A stretch of DNA of 64,000 bases from Azadirachta indica. Its lineage: Eukaryota > Streptophyta > Magnoliopsida > Sapindales > Meliaceae. This document shows positions 12,526 through 25,200 of this stretch, one piece after another (position 1 is the stretch's first letter; the number at the start of each line of letters is the position of its first letter). The position numbers and the translations under genes were made by a program. The DNA lies in assembly GCA_022749755.1 (NCBI GenBank), contig CM040448.1:4772481-4836480 (forward strand), in the 5' to 3' direction. The notes under the pieces were generated by a model. It saw nothing but the letters and a program-made list of their open reading frames with translations, was not told the origin of the DNA and ran no database searches.

Positions 12526-13260
12526 GGAAAAATAGCCACAAATACCCATGTTTCTTAAAAAAAATTCAAAAACACTCCATTTCATAATTTGAATAAAAAA
12601 TAGCCAAATTTTGCATTCTTTGACACATTTACCATTATACCCACACAAAAACAAAAGTCTCATTTTTTATTTACATACATTCAAGTAAGGTGATCTCACC
12701 TTACTCGAAATTAAGTTTTAAGTAAGATAACATTTTACCATACTTGAAATTAAATGTCGAATAAAGTGCATGACTGCATTTCGAGTAAAAGTGAGATCTT
12801 ATCTTATTCGACACTTAATTTGAAGTAAGATGATATTTTATCTTATCAAAATTTACTCGAAAGTTAATTTCGAATAAGGTACTCGAAACCAAGTTTCGAA
12901 TAACACATTCTACCACAATAGTCAGATCGCATTTAAACTCTGCGCCATTAAATTTTCTTCAAGAAACTCTATCAAATATATTTATCTTAAAATATAGCTC
13001 ATAAATAGAATCAATAATGATTTATTATAATGATTTATTCAGAATTAATACAAATGATATAACAGTAATATTATGAGTTTCGATTATGGTGGTTGGCCGA
13101 AAGAATAAAAAAAGAAGAAGAGAAAAACAATATGTTTTAATATGGGCACGGGGGCATTTTTGTTCGAATTGGTTAAAAGTGAACATATTTAATTGAATTT
13201 TATGTGGGTGGACTTTTTTTAATTTTTATTAAGAAATAAGGGCATTTATAGTTATTTCCC
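12526..13260. mobile_element. Mutator-like TIR element with internal foldback (non-autonomous)
   Basis: The ends form imperfect terminal inverted repeats of about 33 bp or more. The left end reads GGAAAAATAGCC and then CAAATACCCATGTTTCTTAA. The right end, reverse-complemented, reads GGGAAATAACTA and then TAAATGCCCTTATTTCTTAA. Flanking 9-mers TTAAATAAA and TTGAATTAA match at 7 of 9 positions, as for an aged 9-bp Mutator-type target duplication. The interior has no coding capacity but holds diverged copies of a TTACTCGAAATTAAG-like unit. These include an inverted pair (12692-12711 and 12778-12798) that could form a stem. The superfamily call is tentative. Confidence 0.5.
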
Positions 13261-16200
13261 TTGAATTAAATTGGAAAAATCAAACTCAAAATTGTTTAAC
13301 AAAATAATGTTCAGCTTTTTGAATTTAATGCTATACACTATTCTCATTGGGTTTTTTTTTTTTTTATAGCTAGGAGAGGTAAATAAAATTGGAATATATT
13401 AGCATATTTTATAATTTATCACATATGAGAATTTAGTATAATAAATATTTTGAACAAGCAATGAATGATTATTAATGTGTTAATATTTTATTTATCTAAT
13501 CCTTAAAAAATAAACCGATGTAATAATAATAATATAATATTATCAGGTTAATTTATATGAATGAGTTTGCACGAGTAGCAATATTTTATGTTATTATTTA
13601 AATCAAATAGTTATTTTACTTTACCATGAGATGAGAATTAAATTCAAGGGTTTAGTTAAAGTGAGCACTAGGTTAGTATATTATAGTAGTAATTAAAAGA
13701 TAGTGGATCTTATAACATCACATTTGACCTGAAATAATAGAACTTCGTTAAATACGTTAGAATATTAATAAAAAAAAAATAGATTGCATAGTATAATTGA
13801 ACATACTATAACATGAGTCATGCTATTGTTTAACTTGTGTATGGTATGCCTACAAAAAAATAGAGATTTCTCAACATAATTTATAGGCCATTCTTATAAA
13901 TGACAAATTTTCTATAAATATAAGGTTGAGATCTGCTTCAAATAGAAAAAATTTGAAAGAATGTGATGGGAATGAAGGAAGATTAATCTTTATAATATTA
14001 ATGGGACAGGGCTAATTCATAATATTTTTATTCTATCAAATAGTTAAATTTATATTTTTAATATAGTTATTAAATATAAATAATATTATGATATGTTAGT
14101 AACATTTTTACTTAATATTTAATATAAATAAATATAAAAATAAGAAAAATAAATGGAAATAGACAATTCTGGCGAAAATTCATTCTTTACGTTAGAATTC
14201 TCGATCCTTGTCTTATTAAATTTATTATAAAATAAATATCAAAATAAAAAACGAGGTAAAAAATGAAGAAATTATCGGCACCCCAATTTCACCCTATTGA
14301 TATCTCTAACCATTCCCATTATAAATTAACTGTTAAATTATATTTTAAATAATGTAACGATTTAAACACAACTAAACTATACCATTTAGTGGCTGGAGTA
14401 TAACCCAATCCCTCTAACAAAATAGAAAAATTAGAATTGTAGCACAATTTAACTGTAGAAGAAAATGAATATACTGTAGCATGATATATGAGGGTGGCAA
14501 AGCAATCTGAAAAAGAAAGGGACTGATGGATGGATGGATTGATGGATTTTAATTAAAATTGATTTAAATTACATTACTTTCCAAAGTTAGGTTTGCAAGA
14601 AGTCAGTCATGGTCTCCTTCTTTGCCCTCCATGTAGGACCCTTCTACTTTTTTCATTGCTTTTCACTTGCATCCATTTTTAAATCACTTCCTTGACCTTT
14701 CCTCACACACTTTTTTCTCTTTATTATTTTTTAATTAATTCAATTTAAATTGTTATCTCTTTTTTTAATTTATAATTTTTAAAAAATTATACCAATATTT
14801 AAGAACCAAATTACATAAAGTAGATTCAATACCCCAATTTTACCTATATTAGTTTAGGATGCATTTATTAGAATGCACTGGATTGTATTAGATTGTAATA
14901 GAATGAACTGTATTAAATTGTAATAGATTATATTCAATAAAATTTAATACATTACTATATTTAGTGCATGATTGAATTACAATATATTAATTATAGAAAT
15001 TTTTTTTTTATTTATTTAATTATAAATTATTATTTTTAATTAATAATTAAATAATTTAAAACTTTATTTTTTTCAAAAAATTATTTTTTAACAATAATAA
15101 AAAATAATACATTATGGACTTGACTTAAAAGTAGGGGTAGGTCAAATTTAAAAGGTCTGAAATATAGTATTTTTAATTTTTATACAATTCACTCTTTGCA
15201 CCAAATACTGGACCAAAAATATTTTGTCTGGAACAATAAAATAGTATAATATAGACTTGCCTGTGAAACATATCCTTAAAGTATAATGTAATAGGCAAAT
15301 GTATATTTTTCATAACATAATTTATAGTTTATAATTACATAAAAATATAATTAAGCTTTAAGAGAAATATGATTTCTTTCCTTTCTTTGCTCAATCATTG
15401 TAAAACTTCTTTCCTTTCTTACCTCATTTATCTCAAATAAAACGTGCACTCCCCTTAATATGAGCTTTTTAAATGAAACTTTTAAATACTTTTTAGCAAA
15501 ATAATATATATTTCTTTTTGCCAACCACAATTTCTAGTAAAAATAAATAATTACATTAAAAGAATTAGAATGCTATTATTAGGGTAATGAAACAAGTACA
15601 TTTTTTAAAAAATAAGTATTTTTAACAATTTAATTTTTAAAAAATTTAAAAAAGACCTCTTGAACTTATCTCGCTTTCAAGATTGATATAAAAAGAATTG
15701 AACTATTTGATAACTAGTCTATTTATAATATTAATGTGTGCAAAATTTTGACTTTTCGTATGCTCTACGACTTGAATAAGTGTCTACCCACTTCAGTAAC
15801 TTCTCTCCCTTTCTTTTTACTTATATATTTAATTTGCTGAACTTTATTATTTTAAATAATTAAGTATCTATTCCATTCACAATTTCTAAAATACTCGTTC
15901 AATAAATTATTTTATTTTTCAATAATTTTTTAAAAAACGTTAATTCAATTTTTTTTAAAAAAGATTATGATTTCAATCCTAGCAATATATCTTTATCTTT
16001 TCATTCCATTATTGATTCTTTCTTTAACAGTGGACCAACCCAACAAAGTTAGAATTTGGCACAATCGCAATAACCTTTTACTTTCACCTCTTTCTATTAA
16101 CCATATATATATATATATATATGAATTACAAGGTGGTATGTAAGATTACACGTGCTCTTTTATTTATTAATTATATGTTTATTGATTAAAACAATAATAA

Positions 16201-17854
16201 AAAAATAGTCTATTCTATAAGTGTATATGCAATGAAGTTGCTACATTTATAACAGAATGAATAATATTAATTAAACTATATGTTATATTTAATAATCTTA
16301 GCCCACATCTGTGTATTATATATGAAAAAGATTGTGGGCTAAACATGTAGGCCAATATTATTACTCCTATATATATATTTATATGTATGTATATTATATA
16401 TTTATATATATATATATATATATATTGAGACTTTGAGAAAGTGCATGTGCCTATCTACCGCTAGCACATCCCTATATATATAGACATATAACATGGGATG
16501 AATGAAGACAACTTATTATACGCCAATAAAAAAGAAAAAAAACAATTGGTTTTTCTTGATTAGAGAGTTATTATTATTAAGTTTGAAATAAGATGACCAT
16601 CTTTTTATGTAGACTCCTTGTTAATAAGAACTATCTGTATTTAATTATTTGTTTTAAAAATACTTTTGAAATTTAATTAGTATTAATGATTGATTTTTAG
16701 ATTATCAAATAATTGTATACTAATTAAGACAACAATTAGAGTGCTTTTTACGTAACACTAGAAATTTTAATGAAATTTTTTTAAAATATATTTAAAAAAT
16801 TGAAAGGAATAAATGTTTATATATTTTAGAGTTTTTCCTTTAACATTTCTAAATATATTTGTATTATAATAAATTTTTATTTTATTATCAAAACAAGTTG
16901 TATTGAAAGGAATATGGAAGAATTTCATATCCCATATCATGAATATATATATATATATATTTTTTTTTTCAATAGAAAAGAAATTGATATTAATATATTT
17001 AATTTTTTTTTTCTAGGTTTTTGAAACTTTGGTTGGGTCAAGTAGCTTCCTTTATAATTAAAGTTAGGGTTAAAAAGTTAGTTTGAAGAGAAAGAGCCTT
17101 TGAAGATGCTTTGTCTTATATGTATAGTTATAAAGTAAAGCATTGTTAATTAGAAATTTTATTGTATGGATATAATATAATGATTAATATTGAGGCTTTT
17201 CTTTTCATGCAGTGATTTTCAACATCGATTAAGCTTTTAGCTTTCTCTTTAGAATATTCTTTGCGGGTCTTGAAGGTCGAAAACTAACTGATTAATTAAG
17301 AAACAAGAATCCTATAAAGATTAAAGTTAAATTAATCTTTTGTTTAGCAGACAATATAGCTAGCAGTGAGCTTAATTATCATGATTACCAACAATATGTC
17401 CTTTCTAAATAGTTTGAATTTGAATATTGGATACCACAATTATTTGGACATATTCTATGTATCATGAGGATAGCGTTACACTACAATTAATATACTATAA
17501 AATAAGTATTTGTATCCATCAACTTGTTAAAATGATAATTTTTGGCATTGCACTGTAACAAAAATGACAAACAATTTATTATAAGTGAAATTTTCTTGAC
17601 TTAAAATGGTGATGCAAATTTTTATTTATTATATCCATTTATATTTAATATAACTTTTCAAATAAAGATTTTATGAATGAAATTTCTTATAAAAGTTTAT
17701 TAATAATTTGACTGTCAGGAATAACTTTTAATTATTCTAAACTTTTAAAGTTATATTATAAAAAGTTAACGTAAAATTTTTTAAAATAAAATAAAAATAT
17801 TTTAAACAATTCGATGTTTTTAAGAAGTTTAAAAAATTCTATTGCCAAAAACTA

Positions 17855-19195
17855 AAACCTTGCTTGATTTACTCTTTGGATAAGATTTTATGTTTTTGAA
17901 AATGAAAAATATAAGGAATCATTAAAATATGTGTTTGTATAAAAAATATCTAAAAACTGTTTTTAAATCAAATTCTAATTTTTAGTTAAAAAGTAGAAAA
18001 CGGAAAAAAAGTTATTTTCTTAGTTTTTATTTAATCGTATCTCAACACAATCGAAAAACTATTTTTATTATCTTAAACTTTTTTTAAAATTTTTAAAATT
18101 TGAATTTATAACGTTTACATTATCTCTTTTACACTTAAATCTATAACGTGTATATTATTCTTAATTTTAATATTTATTTGCAAATTTAACTTCAAATTTA
18201 ACTCCATTTTCTTTACCATATACTATCTTCTTCAAATTGATTGTTAGCTCTTCTCAAATTTAATTAAATCAATTGTTAGCTCTTTCTCAAATCTGATTGA
18301 GGTATGTTTTAATCTTTTTAATTAATGTTTTAGTAAAAAAATTATAATTGACATGATATTTGAGTTTTAATTTATAATTATTGTATGTAATATGCAATTT
18401 AAATTTGTATGATATTTTTGTTGATAGGAGTGTATGAAATAATTTTTTAGTTCTTGATAATATAGTTTGAATATTTATAATTTGTTTTATAGTACGTATC
18501 TTGAATTTGCAGAGCATCCTGTTGTTGAGTTTGTGTGAAATTGTTATAATATTTAATATCTTAAAAGTAAGTTTTTTTAACCAATTTAGTTACATTTTAA
18601 AATCCTATTCTAAGTAGATTCTAACTCTCTTTGCAGAGTCCAATTTTAAGGAAACTACTTACATAAATGATTGAAATCAACAAAGAAAATATAAATTTGA
18701 ATCAAGAAAATATCAGTCATATGAGTATAGTTAGAGATCATATAGCTGGAGCAATGTGGTTAGATTATGTTCATAATTAGTTTTAAAATAATAGTTGCGT
18801 TTTTTAATTTTAAAGTTAAATAAATTTCAAGTATTTCTCAATCATTAACTATTTTTTAAGTTTATTTTTAGAAGAAATAAATAATTTATATTCATATATT
18901 CTAAATACCAATTTCGAATAATCAAGATCAATAAAAAATTTTACTCACTTATTGGTAAAATTTTAATAAAAAGAAGGTATGAAAATAGTTGTAATTAAAC
19001 ATATATCCTTATTTTTATTATTTTCAAAAATTATATCAAACGTGTTTTTATATTTTTTTAAAATTAAAAAACAGTTTTTAGATATTATATCAAACACATT
19101 TTTAAATATTAGAAATATTAATAATACAACTTATATTTTCAAATCGTATCCAAATTTTTGAAAACAGTTTTCAAATTGTGAACCACACGGGCTCT
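17855..19195. mobile_element. TIR element, about 1.3 kb, no coding capacity
   Basis: The left arm (about 17875-17970) and the reverse complement of the right arm (about 19065-19160) share TTTGGATA(A/C)GATTT and, further in, ATGTGTTTG.. and ATATCTAAAAACTGTTTTT in the same order and at similar distance. The arms are therefore long imperfect inverted repeats. The right end runs into GAGCCCGTGTGG and the left end is less clear. The interior is extremely AT-rich and contains no transposase. Confidence 0.5.
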
Positions 19196-19424
19196 AAAAA
19201 TTTAGGTTTTTCCTAGCAGAAGAAAAAAGGCTTTTCTAATTATCATTTATCCTTCTCTAATGCTAACAAAAAAATTATAAAGAAATTTTAATATTAAATT
19301 TTTTTTACTAATAGAAAAACTAAACTAAAAGGATATTTAATGGTTAAGATTTAAAATAAAAAAGTAGCATGTATACTTTGTATAGTAGACATCAAAGTGA
19401 TTAACTAAAACATAAAGATTTAGG

Positions 19425-20060
19425 TAGCGTTTATTTTTTTTTACTTGAACTCTGAGCATGACTGAAATATAAATTTAATTAAAATCTAAATATGAATGAT
19501 ATGTTTGTTTTTTATTTGAAATATCTAAAAATAAATATAAAATTATTTGTTTTGACAAAATAAAAAGTTCAAAAATTAATATTTTGACATATATAACTTT
19601 TTAAATAATATATTTATATTTATAATAATTTTGATTATATTAGTACAATAATAGATAAAAAATTGATAAATTATATTAGTATATACATTATTTGTTTGTT
19701 TGATATATAATTTTTTTAAGAAAAATAATTTCTAATTGATTATATAAAGATCAATAAAAAATTAAATAAAAATAATAAATCATATGATAATATAGTTATA
19801 ATTATATAAACATACAAATTTATTATAGTAATTAAAACATAAAATAAGTAGGATTAACAAGACAAGTAGAAGAGATTCACAATAAAGAAGTGATATGTTA
19901 AAAAAATAGTTAATTAATATTTTAATTTTATTAGTAAATAAATTAATAAAATAAAGATATTTTTAAAAAATAAAAATATTAAGATATTTACTAATTCAAA
20001 TTTAAGTAAAAAATTTTAATTTAATTATATTCAGTCATAAGTTAAAAAATAAACGATTCT
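19425..20060. mobile_element. TIR/MITE-like element, about 640 bp
   Basis: The left end contains CGTTTATTTTTTTTTACTTG and then ATGACTGAAATATAAATTTA. The reverse complement of the right end contains CGTTTATTTTTTAACTT and then ATGACTGAATATAATTAAAT. These are matching inverted ends around an AT-only interior. It lies 230 bp from the preceding TIR element. I could not fix a target duplication. Confidence 0.42.
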
Positions 20061-22270
20061 TAAATATTTGAATAATTATATTTAAACCTAAGTTAGAAAA
20101 CAGACCATTTATGAATTGAATGGATTGAATTGTGAATTTTGATCTAACAAATACAACCAATTAATTTCACTTGAATTCACAGAATGATGGATCAAATTAA
20201 TTATTGATTTGGATAGACTGGTAACATAATTGACAAGGCAATTGGAAACATTGTAGTAAACCAGTTGGCCCATGTGTCTTTCGGCTTTGTCGGGTCACAA
20301 TCTTACCGAAACTTTTTTGCTACGATTTTGTTTCCTCTCCATACTTTTACATCATAATTTAATACCCATTTTTATTTTTTTTTCCCGCACAAAAATATTT
20401 ATATATATAGTGATGGAGAAAGAAACACCCCACGGATCTGTATTCTGTACCAAAAAAAGAAAAAGAGAAGAAGACAAATAAGAATATGGGCCGCTGCTCT
20501 ATTGCTTCTATTAATCAAGATATAAGTCTAATTAGATGTAATGAAAATTATTACCAAGTTAGAACACTTCCAAAATCTATTTAAGAATTTTGTCAAATGC
20601 TTCTTGTGAAGAAAGCATATTCAATTAACCTAACGAATATATGTATTTGGACATGATATTCAATTTCATTTTCTATGATTGATTTTTTTGTTAATTATTT
20701 GATCAAGAATCATCATTATATGGATATTATCTTAGACTTCCAATAATTCATCATAAACAAATATTAATACAAATAGGTGAAGATTAACTTAATAAATCCA
20801 GGTTCCGTAATGGTCCTTACAGACCAGAACCAGGCTTTTCTTTTTGGAACATTACTTTCAATTTCTTATCTTTATGGCTCCTCATTTGTACTTGCTTGTC
20901 TCTTCCTGTTATAATTTTTCTCCTTGCTAGAGAAGTTTTAACTACTACTTTGAACTAAAATCAATTAAATTTTGGAATTATACATGCGATATATATATAT
21001 ATATATATATGTATCTCATGTTATACTTTATGAGATTGTCTTTCATTTTTGTAAGCTTCCCTTCTCATTGAGGCCAATCTATATGATATAGTTTAGTAAT
21101 CAACATGCTCATGTGAAGTTCTAAAAACAAATTTGTGTAAATTAAACTCCAATTAATGTAATGGGAAGCTTGGAATTCTAAAAATTGTGTTGTTGGGAGG
21201 AACATGTGGTAGGCTTGGTCTTGAAGGAACACAAGATGCGTGCAAATTTAATTGAACATATGGGGGAACATTAATCAAGTACACTAACTTAGGACAAGAT
21301 ACAAGACAAGAGAAGAGAAGAGACTGATTTGTATTTCAGCCTAAACTAAAGGCCAACAAATGATCATATTGGTGTGAACAAAAACTGGTGAATTTTTTAA
21401 ACGTATTCAATTAACCCTAGCTGTATCTATAGATTTGATGTACACCCACATGCCTTTTCTTTGAAAGATGTTACAAAACATGTATCTATGTAATGTAGGG
21501 TGGGGAGTTGTCTTTGTCCTAATTTTCAAAAAGACAAATGCAAGGAGACATGTTAGAAAGCTGCCTTACCCTAACCCACATATACCCATCAACCATATGC
21601 CCCTCCACATAACAACATCAACATCCCTCTCCCTCTCACCCTCAGTCCCCATTTGTCTAAATCCTACTACATATCTAAGCTCACATTCACAACTATTAGG
21701 TAGGCTCCATCATTATCAATTTGTCTCCTAATTTATCTTCTATTTTTCACATATTTAATTTTCATTTCTTTCGTTTTCTTTCATGTATTTTAATTATTGT
21801 CGTGATTGATTAATTTTAAAATGAACATATACATTGTTGTGATTGATTAATTTTAAAATAAACTTATATGTAACATTATTATATGAATTAATACTTGTGA
21901 ATAATGTGTACATGTTTCTGAGTTAGAAGCTTAGCTCTAGTAATTAAAAATCTTCTAGTAAGAATTTTTTTGATCTGTATAGTTCTACACAACTATAAGA
22001 TCCATTTATGCCCCCAGTGCGCAATAGCTTGTACACTCTTCTACCCCAAATAATTGCTACATTGGTAATATGTAACATACAACATAAAAGAATTTGCTTT
22101 CACTGTTTTCTTTCCTTCTTATTATTTTCATTTTTGCCTCAGAAAGACCACCAATATATTTATTTAACTACTGTTCTGTACAGTTCTATACAGCAAATGA
22201 CTTAGTTTTTTGAGTTTGTTAATGAAACTAACACCAAAGATTGAGAAAGAATAGTTGGAACTGCCACCTG

Positions 22271-25200
22271 TCATGTGGTATTTGCTTCTGGAACTTTGAC
22301 ATAAATGCATATATGAAGGAAGTGGTCGGGGTTCATTAAGTTGGTCACCACCCAAGAGAACGGTATCTCCAGTTTTGGTTCTATTCCTTGTATACGGACA
22401 AGCTTGATTTCTGCATTTCTGGTTGTGGAAGAAGACTTCACATTTTCACTTAAATTTTCTCCCCCTTTGTCGTTGCTTGTCTCATCTGAAGAGATTTCTG
22501 TATTATCTTCCGCTTCTACTTTTGGTGATTCATCACTGGTCAAAGGGCTGTCAGAGAAAAATTCTGGCAGAAGGGTTTTAACAGCATCATGCAAGGTGAA
22601 GCATTTGCCTGCAGTTAATGAATAATAAGCAATGTCCGAATACAAGGATGCCACAGCAGTTACCAGATCATCACCATACATGACATATATAAATTCCAAG
22701 AGACTAGGTTACTAATGCTTTGTGAACTGAAAATAGCATATTGGTATTTCAATGTCATTATGATAGTATTTTTTTGATCATCTCAGCAAATAATACTGTC
22801 AATATTCATACCAAGAAGTGCCAACTCATAAAAGTTAGTCACTGGATGGAAAGCTTAAAATTATCTGAAAACTGGTGTGGATCTAACTTCATCTCAAATG
22901 ACATTCATGAATCCATCCAAAATGTGAACTACATTTCTGACTGCAACTGAACGGTATCCTGCTTGTATTGGAACAACTTACAATCCCGAAATATCTCCAA
23001 ATAGAGCAACAGAACAAATACAAACAAGTCATACAAACTACTATGTCAAAAAATGATTGGAAGGGCAAAATAAAAATGTTTAATAAATATTAACAAATGA
23101 GACAAGATGTCACGTTAACAATAACTTATATTCACTCTTATGAGAATATATGCACCCAGAAAAGGGTTATTCGACAAAGTCCACACAAATCGTGTACAGG
23201 GCAACCATGATTAAAAGGATAATATACATCAATATAAATTATTCATCGGATGGACAACTTATATGCAGTCCATATTTTTTCCTCTTTTCTTTGGTCCTGA
23301 ATTTCTAGTACTTGACATAAGAGGCAAAAATGAAGAGAAGGGAATAGTTTATCAGTTTACTTTAGTTAGGTTAAACAGTTCAAAAAAAATCATCAATTGG
23401 CAACCATTTTCTTAATGCCCACTTCGATTAGTTAACATAGGATCTACTTAAAATGGTAAAGAATTCATCTTGTCCTCATATGCATTAAAAGTGGTAATTA
23501 ATGGCTATTTTGCTACTGTATTACAAAGCATTCAAACTCATCTGCATACAAATATGTCATATGTACAGAGCAGTTTTATCACAGATCCAAATTCTGCCCA
23601 ATTCAGCCTCCCATTCACTTCCCCATCAACTTAATATACTTTTTCCACACCTTTGACAATGGATGCTCGTCTGTAGCTATCTTATCAAAGAAAGCCTCTT
23701 TAAGAGTCGCAGGATAAGTCTTGTTGCTCAAAGACACCTCTATTCGTAGCATTACTTGGAATCATTATTTTCTCAATTCCCATATGGCTCAATACTTTTT
23801 CAACCTATCCTCCGTTTAAAATAACCTAAAAGATCTGTCAAGGTTCACTTTTGGGTACTCCAAAAGTCACCAGGCAACCCCAAAAAACTGCTCCATTCCT
23901 TTAGCAATCTTTGAAGGCAAATCTTTCTCCTTCTATTCGTCAAGGCAAACCTTCTTAACCTTTCTGTCAAATTACCTGAGGTTTATTTGTGACCGATATA
24001 AAATATAAAATATCCTTACCATGTTAACTGACCCAAAATTACTTGTCTAGATGAGGATATACTTTTTAAACCTATTTTAAGCCAGTTAAAATAAACTGAA
24101 ACATGTTCATTGATTTTTGGACTTTTGTCCATATGAAATTTCTGTTCCTTGGAATCCTATACACGTAATCATAAAAATAAACTATGAAGTTCTACTTCAA
24201 TTTTTTCTTTCTGGCAGGGGTTGATAAAAAATAAGAATAAAGACAAGGCTTACCTTCTTGTACATGAATCTCAACTGGTCGATTTATGAAAGAGACTTTA
24301 TCCCAACTATCAATGTTAGGAGCGTCTTCTAAATCATCAAAATCTTCACTAACACTCCAAACATACAATCGAACAGGAATTCTACCTGACAAGCAATCCA
24401 ACTATCAGAGAACAAACATTTTACTGGAACTAATACAAGTAACAAGAATTTTTTCAGAAAGATATCATTTTGACCAAACATTAAGAAAAAACAAAAGAAG
24501 AAGATAGGCAAACTTTCTTGTACATATGTAAGCATGGAAGACCATTTCTTTTTTCAATGGGAAGATGATAAGAATTAAGTCACCTCCTCTATAAAAATAC
24601 TGAAAAAAAGAAAAGAAAAAACTTTTAAATGTCTATAAAATTAAGAATCACGCATATTGAAGAGAAATTATAATAAAGTCATGCAAAATAGAAACAAAGG
24701 GTAGTGTAAACTGAAAAATTAGTATATATCTTTAAATGCATAAGAGAATCATATGTATCAGGATAATGTGCCTTGGCTGCATAAGAGACAGGAAAGGAGT
24801 GATAAGCAGACCATTTAATCTTTTATGTAAAGTAATACTGCCTGCACCAATAACATTTATATTCTCTTGTATTTCCATTCCATCATAGTCACCAGCCACA
24901 AGCTGACTTCTTCAACTGCAACTACTACAGGTTAATTGTTTAATCAAGTATAAATTTGGTAACCTGTCTTTGGTTGTCCGGCCACATCTGTTTCCCCAGT
25001 GCCTTGTTGAGATTTTGAGGAAAAATTCATTTTCATAGAGTACTCATCTTCAACTGTTACAAGTTTAAGCTTAGAAGATACTCGTAAGTAACCTTCAAGA
25101 CTACCTGCCACATTAATAAAAGACTTGTAAATGAACAAGCTAAGCAAATTATTGAAATTGAAGCATTGATAACAAAAGGTAGTAAAATCGATTAGTGTTG

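Larger units (their letters stand above)
11207..22270. other. 11-kb gene-free region, transposon-rich
   Basis: Left of about 11450 are the PRAF leader and promoter. The rest is strongly AT-rich and holds the three TIR elements listed separately and AT microsatellites near 16101-16121, 16393-16424 and 20988-21010. A 10-bp stem (TTAGCCCACA at 16298-16307 with its complement at 16333-16342) is also present. 14860-15280 has internally repeated TGTATTAGATTGTAATAG-like units and may be a further decayed element. 21540-21730 is a pyrimidine-rich tract resembling a transcribed leader but is followed by no recognisable gene. I see no supported protein or RNA gene here. Confidence 0.55.

Noticed and set aside
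14860..15280. Possible hAT-like MITE with TTTAGGATGCATTT and TTTAAGGATATGTTT ends
   Set aside because: The end similarity is short, no convincing 8-bp target duplication could be found, and the interior is simple AT-rich sequence.
16298..16342. Ten-bp hairpin considered as a miRNA precursor
   Set aside because: The stem is too short for a plant miRNA duplex, and no known miRNA sequence was seen.
21468..21731. 87-aa frame in a pyrimidine-rich tract
   Set aside because: The text is Ser/Pro/His-rich low complexity with no domain. It may be a leader of an unknown transcript, but no gene can be supported.
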